A DNA stretch of 64,000 bases from Wurfbainia villosa (taxonomy: Eukaryota > Streptophyta > Magnoliopsida > Zingiberales > Zingiberaceae), in contig CM046001.1 of the NCBI GenBank assembly GCA_025175895.1, forward strand, positions 54,249,719 to 54,313,718, written 5' to 3'. This document shows positions 46,481 through 56,384 of the stretch, piece by piece. The notes under the pieces were generated by a model that saw only the letters and a list, made by a program, of their open reading frames with translations, did not search any database and was not told the DNA's origin. The number at the start of each line of letters is the position of its first letter. Positions within the stretch are counted from its first letter, which is position 1. The translations under genes were made by a program, and so were the position numbers.

Positions 46481-47084
46481 TTGAAGATTTGGAAGTTGTC
46501 TAGCGTCCTCAGGTACACCATCCTCGAGCAGGTTGGATATTTATGCAAGATAGAATAAACCTCACAAGAACTCCCTCTCGTGTTTTCTCTCAAGATTTGG
46601 GAACTCACACTAATAGTGGTCTCACACACTCTCTTCTCTCTCTCTTTTTTTTTCACTCGATTGTGTCTCTTTAGTCCTTAATCAAACTTAAAGAACAAAT
46701 CAGAATATCATGTGACAATTAAAATAAGGTAATCCAACCTAAACACATCATGGCAGAAACTTTAAGAGAAAAATGAAAGAGTAGAAGATGATGGGTATAA
46801 AGAAAGAAGATGACAGGTACAAAGAAATGGAATGTAAAACACTTTAAGGGTTCAAAGAAACTCGACTTGCACAATCAACTTCTTCTTCATATTTTGAATA
46901 CTTTTTTTTTCTTTCACGAATTTTTCCTTTTTTTAACAAATTTTTCTTCCTCTTTTTTTTTTTTGATTTTTTTTGTTCCATGAATTTTTTTTTCTTTAAA
47001 CAAATCTTTCTTCCTCTTTTGTTTTTTTTCCAATATAGCAAAAGAAAGAAAAGATAGATTGAGCACTTGCCTTTTGAAATGAAG
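46481..47084 (-). other. B leader, T-rich on the plus strand
   Basis: Non-coding. 46630-46665 and 46890-47040 are runs of T, TTC and TTTTC (minus-strand poly-purine), low complexity. No other feature seen. Confidence 0.6.
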
Positions 47085-47096
47085 CTCTGATACCAG
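47085..47096 (-). other. B primer-binding site
   Basis: Minus-strand TGGTATCAGAGC, a perfect initiator-Met-type PBS, two to three bases from the LTR. Confidence 0.9.
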
Positions 47097-47098
47097 AT

Positions 47099-47819
47099 GA
47101 TAGAACCCCACCAACAATTGTGATGGAACCCGAGACAAAGATGGATAGAACCCCAGGAACAAGTCGAAAAGAATTTAGGCCTTTACCCACAACCAAGATT
47201 GGCACAAACAAAGACTATTAAAGAAGGAAATGCCACACCAAGAAGGTGATAAGTTTTGGTTGTTGAACGCCACAAGATAGACTCGATAAGTCCAGAAGTT
47301 CCTTCAAAAACCAAGAGAACACAAAATCCTCACAAGGATGTTTACTCAAAACCAAGTTATCACAAATTCAGAATTCTCTCCCTTATATAATGGGAGCAAA
47401 CAAGTAAAAGACCTACATGCATGTATGCAAACAAGTAAGAGTACCAATGTTGCATGCAAGCAATTACACACTTAGCAACCCAAAAAAAACTCCAAGTCTC
47501 CACACTTTGCATGTGTATAATTAAATAACTTTGAAAAACAAAATCCCAAGTTTTCATACTTCATTACTCCCTTTTCAATCGTCATGCAAAGCTGTGTCAT
47601 GGCTGGATAAGACCAATCACATGGGTTAAGCCTTGATATGTACTCAGGTTTAACTTGGTTTCTCCTTTCTCATAGCTAGCCCATTGTTCTTGGATTAGCC
47701 CATTTAGTACTTCCTTGAAATGCTTTGCTTGAAGTTTTGTAATTGTCCCCTCGGGAAGTGATAAATATTCTTTCACGGTTTTAACCCTGTCTTGATGAAC
47801 CCCTCCTTGGTGTACATCA
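47099..47819 (-). repeat. B 5' LTR
   Basis: About 721 bp. The minus strand starts TGATGTACACC at 47819 and ends near 47099 beside the PBS. It includes a copy of the polyprotein tail codons at 47690-47819 and a TATA-like box (minus TATATAAG) at 47382-47389. Confidence 0.82.
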
Positions 47820-48354
47820 CCATGTATAAGGGAATCAAGTAGTGTTGCCTTAGAAAATGCATGAGGCCTTAGATTAGGATGAACAAACTCACATCTCACA
47901 TCAAATTAACATGTGTGTGTTTTCAAACACCCTAGACTCATGTGAGATGATAGGAAATAAGTTAAGTTTAAGGTGCATAGTTTTTGCATCTAAATGAATT
48001 CAAACTCATCTTATACCATGGATGAATCATGAGGAAACTTATGTACAAGTCATATGCATTAAGCCCATAGACCATGGTTCAATATAAGGTTTTAAAAACA
48101 TTTCAAAATCATTTTGATAGAAGTCATCATTGATGAAGTTGATACAAAGTAGGCTCAAAACAATGAAGTTTTTCTTGTTTTAGAATTTTGTATCAATCTC
48201 ACTAATTTATGGGTATTTTATTTTTCCAATATTTTTCACCCATAATAATTGATATAAGTATTATACATATGAATTTATATGATTTTTTTATTTATGTATA
48301 ATTACTTATAATTTTCATAATTTTAATTCTGAAGACTGGATTTCTGCATTTACA
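47820..48354 (+). other. C2 post-gag spacer, right part
   Basis: 47821-47987 repeats 29118-29276. After the shared GGTGCATAG the sequence continues into AT-rich DNA (48120-48350) with no open frame and no match elsewhere in the window. Confidence 0.6.
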
Positions 48355-48580
48355 TAAATCAATCGACTGCCATGGATGCCAGTCGACTGGCGTCAAGGTC
48401 AGTCGATTGGTGACTGTCAAAGTCGACTAACAACGTTGATTTCAAGTAAACAAGGATGTTCAGTCCTTGTGGGATCAATAATCTTTTTATTACTTGACGA
48501 CATCTGTGCACTTGCGGGCGTTGAGCGCGAATGTGCACATCGAGTCCTTGACGGTTCCCGTCGCAAGATTTAAGGTCGCA
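48355..48580 (+). repeat. Mosaic of C-type palindromes and a D LTR tail
   Basis: 48355-48440 carries CAGTCGACTG-type words (exact at 48380-48389), as in C LTRs, and may be the eroded 3' LTR of C2. 48461-48580 matches the end of D LTRs (CAGTCCTTGTGGGATC, TTGCGGGCGTTGAGCGCG, GATTTAAGGTCGC) and stops before the CATGCGCATCA terminus. Neither piece has an intact end. Confidence 0.6.
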
Positions 48581-48669
48581 TTTATGTACATTAAGGATAG
48601 ACATTATGATCTATCTGCAGCAAGGAAGTGTTCCTTCCAACCCCAGAGAGGCATCATCTTTGTTGAGAT

Positions 48670-49852
48670 GAGTGAAGCATTTCATAATTATTAATGGGAT
48701 TCTATACAAGACATCTTTTGGCCGATCTCTGCTGAAGTGTCTCGGGAAAGAAGATTCTAAATGGGTGCTCAGGGAGATACATGAAGGATACTGTAGCAAT
48801 CATCTTGGGGGGACGAGTTTTGACTCAAAAAGTGTTGTTAGTCGGCTACTTTTGGCCTACCCTTCATCAAGATGTTGTGCAACTAGTCAAGACCTACTAA
48901 GCCTACCAGAAGCATAACAATAGGTCGGATCGACCAGCTGAGTCAATGAAAGTTGTGATTACTTCTTACCCTTTCAATAAATGGGGGATGGACATAGTGG
49001 GTCCGATGTCTATAGCCTCCTCACAGAAGAAGTTCTTATTAGTAGCAGTGGATTATTTCTCTAAATGGGTAGAGGCAGAGCCTTTAGCTAAGATCATAGA
49101 AGGGGTAGTAATATAATTTTTATGGAAGAATATCGTATGCAGATATGGAATCGCAAGGAAGTTGGTCAGTGAAAATGGGCATCAATTCCAAGATCGGAAA
49201 ATTCAAGAGTGGTGTCAGAGTCTTAATATTCAGTAGACTTTTACCTCAGTAGCTCATCCTCAAGCTAATGGGCAAGTGGAGGTGGTCAACAGGATTCATA
49301 TCCAGGGGAAATTGGATGGACGAGCTGCCAGGGATATTGTGGGCCTATCGCACTACATCTAAAACTACAACTGGAGAGACTCCTTTCAATTTAGTATATG
49401 GGACTGAAGCGGTCATTCTTGTAGAGGCTATTCTGAATAATGCCCGAGTTGAATCTTATGAACTTGAGCAGAATCAAATTTTGAGGAGCACTGAATTAGA
49501 CTTACTGGAAGAAAGGCGAGAGCATGCTTATATCTGAGCTAAAGCATACAAACGAAGGATACATCGAGTCTTCAACAAGTAGGTGATGCCTCAAATATTT
49601 TAGGTGGGTGACTTAGTCTTATGAAAGTCAACCCTATGGGGGATCTTGGAAAGTTGGCTCATAATTGGGAAGGACCATACACAATATCTTGACATATCGC
49701 TAAATCGGCATACTACCTAAAGAATGCTGAAGGCGAGGAATTGCCCCGACCTAGGAACGCAACGCATTTAAGATACTTTTATTGTTGAGAGTAGGAAGAT
49801 CTGAACTAAAAGACATAAACAGAATGAATTCTTCTTCATATCATTGTATGAC
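48670..49852 (+). pseudogene. Tat/Ogre-like gypsy integrase, decayed
   Basis: Reads INGILYKTSFGRSLLKCLG, an HHCC-like start (EIHEGYCSNHLGG), core KWGMDIVGPM with the first Asp, FLLVAVDYFSKWVEAEPLAK, LVSENGHQFQ (second Asp now Glu), VAHPQANGQVEVVNR with the Glu, then WVDELPGILWAYRTTSKTTT and GETPFNLVYGTEAV. The C-terminal end NATHLRYFYC with its stop lies near 49787. It is broken by several stops and frameshifts. D2 inserted just after it at ATGAC (49848-49852). The remainder of this element is 57712-57899. Confidence 0.82.
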
Positions 49853-51221
49853 ATATGTGAGAAAAACATATAGGGTTTTAGGAGTAGTTTTTGCTCACAT
49901 CTTGTTACATTTTGCGTTAGTTTCATGCATATGTTACTCTGTTTTTGCATGAATTTCCTATTTTCTAGTTCGGAGGTCTGCTCGTTGTTCTTTTAAATGC
50001 AGGTTGGCTTTTCGGGCGGAAAAGATGCATTTTCGGAGCAAAAGAAGGACATTTCATGCAAGATGCAGAGTGGGACACGGCCAGGGCGTGTGGATTCACA
50101 CGGCCATGTCCGATGGGCGAAGATCAGCACACCAGGGCCGCACACAGCCTGGTCGTGTGGAAACACACAGTCGTGTGGCGACCCGATGGAGTTGTGAGAC
50201 TAGGGATTTTTCCCAATTTCGCAGCGGTCCAAGGTGATGTCTATATAAGGATGGCTCCGCCCAAACCCTAGGGGGGAGGCACGACGGCTAGGACGGCACG
50301 CCGAAGCCCTAAAAAGCTTTGGTAACTCGCAGCGGGGAGGAGGAATGCCGCCGGAGGTCCACAATTGCAATACAACGCCGGAGAGAAGATCACAACACAT
50401 TGTATATCTCTATTTCTGTGCTTTATCTCTATTATATTCGAACTCCAACATGCTTTGTGATTCTTCCTTCGTAATTATAGAGTAGTACTTTTGATTCTAG
50501 GATTAGGGAGTATCTTGAGTTCATATACAATGTTGGTTCATATTAAATTCTGGCCAAAAGTTTGATATAGACAGTTGGTAGTTGTTCTCTATTATACTTT
50601 CGTGAATTTGGCTTTCTTTCCACTGTGCTCAGGTGATATGAGGTAGTGACAGCCCTCGCAATCTATATTTAGGAGGTTTGATCAAGGAACCTAGGGGTAA
50701 ACCTGACCTCCCGTAACTGCGGGGAGAAGGGAGCGGTGGAATTGGAAACCGTCCATCGCAAGGATTGATTTGGCATCCTCATACCCTCTATCCCATCCTT
50801 TTGGGCGAGGATAGCTCCCGGTGAATGCGGCGGCTCTGGGGAGAGTGTATGATGTCCCTTCCCCAAAACCGTAGGTAGAAGTTTAGACGACACCAATTGA
50901 CAACATTGTTATATGGTACACAAGCGAAACCGAAGTCCTAGAATCACCTTTTTAAGACCCCGGTGCACTCTTTACCTCCTCCGTGTGACACCGCACTGAG
51001 TAGGGTCCTCCGATAGTCCTCACCAACTGACTCTCTCTGAGATTTCGTCCGAACAATCGCAACCACTTAGCATATTGGTACTCAAATCCCAGTCCCTGTG
51101 GGATCGATAATCTATTATTACTTGACGACATCCATTCACTTGCGGGCGTTGAGCGCGAGCACGCACTTTGAGTCTTCGACGGTCTCCGTCGCGGGATTTA
51201 AGGTCGCGACCATGCGCATCA
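49853..51221 (+). repeat. D2 5' LTR
   Basis: 1369 bp, (AT)ATGTGAGAAAAACATATAGG...GCGCATCA. CACACGG/CGTGTGG motifs at 50085-50175, TATA box at 50242-50250, then ACCCTAGGGGGGAGGCACGA. The conserved R/U5-like block has TTGCGGGCGTTGAGCGCG. Confidence 0.88.
50242..50250 (+). promoter_or_regulatory. TATA box in D2 5' LTR
   Basis: TATATAAGG followed by ATGGCTCCGCCC, conserved in D1 and in the D2 3' LTR (56773-56780). The CACACGG cluster lies 65-160 bp upstream, a usual promoter-proximal position. Confidence 0.65.
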
Positions 51222-51587
51222 AGTTTTTGACGCCATTGTCGAGGACTGTCGATTCGATATCAAATCGAACGGTGGTAGATTGGATCGGGCTTAGGATTAG
51301 ATTATTTTCTTGCTTTATTTTCTTTTTAGTTTGCTTTATTTGCTTTAGTTTTATTTTCCATATTTAGATTTAGTTTCTATTTTCATTAGTAGTTTCCTGT
51401 TTACTTATTGCATCTTAGGTTTTTATTTAGTAGATTTAGTTATTTTTTGCTTTTAGCATTAGGTTAGCACTCTTACTTTTGTGTGTTGGTTCGTCGTATG
51501 CTTAGAAGACTAGGATCGGAAGGTCTAATTTCGATCGATTTAGAGATTGAGTGAACCTTTCACCGACGGAGAGCAGCGCAGCGGAAG
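51222..51587 (+). other. D2 leader with tRNA-Asp-type PBS
   Basis: The PBS TGACGCCATTGTCGAGGA (51228-51245) is a mutated form of TGGCGCCGTTGCCGGGGA, six bases after the LTR. It is followed by GATTCGATATCAAATCGAACGG, shared with D1, and a T-rich stretch. No open frame. Confidence 0.8.
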
Positions 51588-53459
51588 ATGGAAGATCAAG
51601 CTGCATCCGAGGTGAACATAGGCAGCCGACCTCTGCAGGACTACGCAGCTCCTAGCGCTAGAGGATTCAGGTCGAGCATAGCTGGACCATCCATATCGGC
51701 AAATAACTTTGAGCTGAAGCCGACACTCATACATATGGTCCAGCAGAGCCAATTCGAGGGAGTTTCAACTGAAGACCCGAACCGGCATCTTAAGGATTTT
51801 CTCGAAATCTGCTCGACTATGAAGCTGAATGGATTCCCTTCTGACGTGATCTGCCTAAGCTTGTTCCCATTTTCACTGCGGGATAAGGCTAAGGCATGGC
51901 TTCACTCCTTACCCTCTGGCAGCATCACCACATGGGAGCAGTGTGAGCAGCAGTTTCTGAATAAATACTTCCCACCAAGTAAGACTACTCACATGCGCCA
52001 CCTTATCACTAGCTTTCGCTAGAAGGAGGGGGAGTCCTTATTCAAAGCATGGGATCGCTACAAGGGGCTACTTTATCAATGCCCACACCATGGACTGGAG
52101 AGGTGGTTGGTGATCCACATTTTCTATAATGGGATCGCTTACGCCATAAAGATGTCCCTAGATTCTGCCGTAGGAGGAGCTCTAATGAACAAGACCATAG
52201 AGGAGGCAGAGGAGCTTATCGAAGAGGTGTCCCAAAACCACCATCAATGGGCCTCCGAATGTGGTCAACCCACGCCTGTAGCGGGACGATACACTGTCAA
52301 CTACATGGACCACCTTTTGGTGAGGATGGACGTGCTAAGCAGACGGTTTGAATCTTTGAATCCTTTATCTGCATACGCGGCCATCGACTTTGGAGAAGGA
52401 GAGGCAGCGTATCGTGAGGACCACTATGTAGGGAAGGGGACCGTAGACGAGCAGATTGAGCATTGTGACGCGATTGGGGACTATGATCAAAGGCCCTATA
52501 ACCCGTACTCTAATACCTACAATCCCAGATGGAGGAGTCACCCAAATTTCTCCTACAAAAATAACTCGGGAAACCCCCAACCATCCAGAGGATACGGGCA
52601 GCAGCAGGACAATGGGCAGCGACCACATAAGTCCAGAATGGAACAGATGATGGAGGACTTCATCGCTATCCAAACTAAGGCCAATGAGGAATTCGGTCGC
52701 CAACATCAAAAGTCTGAAGAAGCATTGAGAGACTTGAAGGCCACTGTTGATGGCCTTGCAAGTCACACCAGGATGTTGGAGATACAAGTGGCCCAAATAG
52801 CCCAATCCTTGTCACAACCTGTGAAGAACTCTCCGGCGAGCCAAGGAAAAGAGGAAGGAGTAGGGCAAAGTAGTCAATTCGCCAAGGGGTGTGCAGCCAT
52901 GATTTCCATCCTACCTAACCAAGCTGAGTTTGAAGAGAAAATCCCAGTAAAGCTTGAGGACCCTAGTGAATTTGTTATTCCCTGCTCAATTTATGGGGAG
53001 AGTTTCGATGAAGCACTATGCAACTTGGGGTCATCAGTCAGTGTGATGCCCTACGCATATTTTCTGAAGATGGGACTAAGCGGGCTCCAACCCACGAATC
53101 TTGGTATTCGTATGGGGGATGACTTAGTGAAGGAGCCCGTTGGCCTGCTACCACATGTTCCTGTGATGATTGAAGATTTTGTGATACCCATGGACTTCAT
53201 CATACTGGACACATGACCGAATCCCCAGAATCCTATTATTCTGGGAAGGCCTTTTCTAGCAACCGCAAGGGCGTGCATAGATGTGAAGGCACACTGGATC
53301 TCCCTGGAGGTAGACGGGGAGATCATTCTTTTCAGCCTTTTGGAGCAAAGAGCTCCCTACTTTGACGGCTTCACGATTAGCAGATTGAAGTTAGAACCTC
53401 CAAATGCGGATCTCGAGATGGATGAATGGAGGTTCACTGAACCACCGAAGCCGAGTTGA
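51588..53459 (+). pseudogene. D2 gag-protease frame with two nonsense codons
   Basis: One uninterrupted frame of 624 codons except TAG at 52020-52022 and TGA at 53214-53216; both fit single transitions from Gln and Arg codons. Gag: LKDFLEICSTMKLNGFP, FPFSLRDKAKAWLHSLPSGS, HHGLERWLVIHIFYNG. A Gly/Pro/Asn-rich middle carries no CCHC knuckle. Protease-like end: PCSIYGESFDEALCNLGSSVSVMP, where the catalytic Asp of the usual CDLGSS is Asn (53022-53024), then PIILGRPFLATARACIDV. The natural stop is TGA at 53457. Confidence 0.85.
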
Positions 53460-53946
53460 TAGAAGAGTGCGGTCGAGCTAAACGACCTTAAACAAAGCGC
53501 TTCTTGGGAGGCAACCCAAGTTTAGTTGTAGATTTTTCTTTTTTTCTATTGCATTGCATACATGTGTTAGATTTTAGTTTTAATTTCCAACACATTTAGA
53601 GTTAGGAATAGAAAAGAACTTTGCTAGGCAAAAATGAAACCCATATTAGTCTACACGGCAAAGTGTATGAACAAATTCGGGCCATGGCGTATGAAAGGGG
53701 CAAAAAATGGGGGCACACGGCCTGACCATGTGTTTTTCCACGGTCGTGCCTGCTTGACCAGAGGCGCACATGGCCTGGTCGTGTGTTTTCACACGGTCGT
53801 GGCGCGCGAGGTTAAAATGGGCGAACCATGTGTTTTCACCTCATTTACGCCATGTGCTTCAAAAGTTCTTGCCCTAGCCATGTGATTTCGTTTTCCCCTT
53901 CCTCTAGAAGCATTTTCAACCTCTTTAGAAGCCAAAAGGAGCAAGG
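53460..53946 (+). other. D2 spacer between gag-protease and accessory frame
   Basis: Non-coding. Starts with the TTCTTGGGAGGCAACCCAAG foldback after gag. 53712-53812 repeats the CACACGG / CGTGTG words of the LTR promoter region. No pol sequence. Confidence 0.65.
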
Positions 53947-55490
53947 ATGAGGAGGACCAAGACCGTAGCATCCCGATCCGGTGCTTTGGAGCGACAAATA
54001 AGAAGAGTCGACGCTCCTCAAGCTCTGGAAGAGGGTAACGCCCTACCCCCTCTACTTTTTCACAATAATGAGCATAGAGATAGGTTCAATATGCTCTCTA
54101 CTCGTAAACTTACTGCTACTAGGTACTTAGATGAGGATTTTCTAGGATCTTTAGGTTTGTTGGGTGACATGCAAACCCTATTTGCAAAAATGGGGTGGGA
54201 TGAGATATGAGAATAAGGCACCTAACCTACCCTAGGATAGTTTTGGAATTTTTGAGTTCTTTAGAGGCGGAAGTTTTAACGGGTAGAGAGAGCGAGGAGG
54301 GTAGGATAACTTTTAGACTTTTTAATATTAAGCATGAGTGGACCCTTCACCAATGGAACTCATGCTTTGGCTTGCCATGTGGGGGAGAGAGAAGAACCCC
54401 TAATGGGTACAACTCTCATTTGATTTGGACTGAGTTGACAGGGGAGCACGTTTATGACCCTTCTAGGGCCAAAGCGTCGCGCCTCCAAAACCCCGTCTTT
54501 CGATACCTTCATCGTGTCATGGTCAGTACTATATTTGGTTGTGGGGAGAGTGATGGTGTAGTGAGATCCAGTGAGCTGCTTTGCCTATGGGACATGCTAC
54601 AAGAAAGGAGTAGCATCGATGTAGGGTCCCACTTCATCAGACACTTAGTGAAGATGGGCAAAGCAACACGCGGAGAGATCCATGTGGGAGGCCTACTTAC
54701 CCACATTTGTTATAGGATGGGATATGACTACACAACATTGGAGAGTATAGAGGGGAGCTCTAGGATCGACCTAGGAGTATGCATGGCCATGAAGATGATT
54801 GTAAGAGAAGGAGACTCCTTATGCTTTGTAAGAAAAAATCTTACGACCCTTAGGCTCCCCAACCCGGATCGTACCACCATCGCTATACGCGACAATTGGC
54901 GCTTAGACCTGATAGTGGAGTCCCCTCCACATGAGGGACCATCCACTTCAGCGCCCATCTCTCCACCTTTGTACCACTCTCCCTCCAGGCCACACGTACA
55001 TAAGATCCCACCTAGTCCACGCCGACATGAGCCTACACCTGTGCCACCCTCTTTTTCTACTTTTGTGCAGGATGCAGGTACATCGGCATATGATTTCTCG
55101 GAGTTCCGATTGCGCCTCGACAACATTTACACTGAGCAGCAGACACAGAGGCAGCGATGGGAGGAGCAGAGCGCCTACCAGCAGACGGAGTTCCAGGGAT
55201 TTCGGGAGCATTTCCAGTGGGCAGAGGAGTTTTACGATGAGGCCCGCATATACTTCTAGGAGGAGGCTACTCGTCGCCAGGATGAGGCAGCTTCCCACAA
55301 GGAGATGCAGCAGCATATGCATGCCCAACAAGCATAGTGGGCTAGGGAGGAGGAGCACCGAGCAGCCACTGCATCCAGCAGCTCTCAAATCGACCATATG
55401 TATATGTGGCATCAGCGGCTCAGCAGCAGGTTCTCCCAGGATCCAGAGATGCCCAGGCTCCCAGACTTTCCACCTCGTCCACCATATTAG
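53947..55490 (+). pseudogene. D2 accessory frame (Athila ORF / plant transposon-protein type)
   Basis: Two overlapping frames (53947-54210 and 54207-55490) joined by a frameshift at about 54207, with TAG codons at 55257 and near 55336. The second frame reads LTYPRIVLEFLSSLEAEV, ITFRLFNIKHEWTLHQWNSCFGLP and LLTHICYRMGYDYTTLE, words I associate with the accessory protein of Athila-group elements. A Pro/Ser-rich region and a Gln/Glu-rich coiled coil (EQQTQRQRWEEQS) follow. Its role is unknown. I see no signal peptide or membrane segment, which argues against an envelope. Family assignment is from memory of such proteins. Confidence 0.7.
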
Positions 55491-56384
55491 AGGTATATTT
55501 TTGTTTAAGTCTGGCGGGGGGGACCCCAAAATCTATTTTGTTTTTTTCCTAGTAGTAGTTTCTTTTCTGGTATTTTCATTTGTTCATGCATGCATGAGTT
55601 GTTTAGTTCCTTTCAGTACTTAATTTTTGGTGTCTTAAAAGCTACCTCAGTAGTATTTTTGAAAGTTGCTTGCATGAGTTGTTCTCATAGGTAGCTTAAC
55701 TCTATTTATCTTATGGTATTTTATTCTATATGCTCTATTGAATGTTCTAGACTTGCACTGATTAGCTCTGTTTTTGCACTCACACATGTTGAACATTCTG
55801 AAAGGGAGAATCTAGTATATACTAGTTATGATTCACTTCAATAGTCTAGTACTTTGGAATCCATAGGTGACTCTAGGTTTAGCATTTTAGTTACTGGAGA
55901 TGCTCGGATTGTGTAAGCCCATTCGAAAAAATCAAAATCCCTGTGAGCTAAAAAAAAAGTGAGAGGGATAAAAAAATAATTGTCATGGGTGGAAATGGTT
56001 AGGTGCCCCTTTGAGACCGAGTTAGGTTACTGGGGAAACACCTCCCAATTTCTCTCAATACCAAGCACGCCTTTGAGACTTTATGCTAGATCTAGGGAAC
56101 GACCCTTGCTTTGGGCAGGTAAGTGCCTAAGAGCCGGAAACCTTAGGAAAGCTATGGGGTGATGACTTAACTCACCATGGAACGGGCATCCCCTAAGAAT
56201 GATTTGCCTAGCACAAGCACGAGGAGCTAACTTAGTGAATTTTTAGAACGTATCTGTTTTGCTTTGATTGTAAATACCACCTGATAAATTTAGTTAGCAT
56301 GCTCATTATGGAACAATATCTTTTTAAAATTTTATGGAACTGAGATTTGTTTGAGGACAAGCAAAGATTTAAGTCTGGGGGAAG
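55491..56384 (+). other. D2 3' untranslated region with two polypurine-like tracts
   Basis: No gene. TTTAAGTCTGGCGGGGGGGA at 55504-55523 and TTTAAGTCTGGGGGAAG at 56368-56384; the second directly precedes the 3' LTR and is the primer tract. The remainder is AT-rich with AAAAAAAAAGTGAGAGGG near 55950. Confidence 0.75.

Larger units (their letters stand above)
29277..47819 (-). mobile_element. B: CRM-like Ty3/gypsy element, split by A2
   Basis: Minus-strand element: 5' LTR about 47099-47819 (721 bp), PBS 47085-47096, gag, protease, RT, RNase H, integrase, and a 3' LTR in two parts (41636-41947 and 29277-29672) separated by A2. The polyprotein runs through the polypurine tract into the 3' LTR, a feature of the CRM centromeric lineage, and RT and integrase motifs also resemble that lineage. 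The flanks are not a 5-bp duplication but a repeated stretch of about 160 bp of C2 spacer. The outermost dozen bases of the 3' LTR are missing. Confidence 0.75.
14232..48440 (+). mobile_element. C2: SIRE-like, apparently gag-only copia element, split by nested insertions
   Basis: Plus-strand element whose pieces are: 5' LTR 14232-15812, PBS 15815-15826, gag pieces 15883-16456, 18761-19075 and 27765-28538, spacer pieces 28539-29276 and 47820-48354, and probably a scrap of 3' LTR at 48355-48440. Between the pieces lie the solo LTR A' (16462-18755), A1 (19076-27764) and B (29277-47819, with A2 inside). No pol motif appears in any C2 piece. The 5' LTR is preceded by CTTAC; no matching copy exists at the other end, which is eroded. 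Confidence 0.65.

Noticed and set aside
46881..47040. Basic Lys-rich frame in the B leader
   Set aside because: It is the translation of a poly-T/TTC low-complexity tract (Lys and Glu codons on the minus strand) without conservation.
53947..55490. Envelope-like protein of D2
   Set aside because: No signal peptide or transmembrane segment is visible; motifs match the accessory protein of Athila-type elements instead.
54948..55529. 193-codon minus-strand frame over the D2 accessory region
   Set aside because: Antisense shadow of a Pro/Gln-rich coding stretch; the plus frame has the conserved words.
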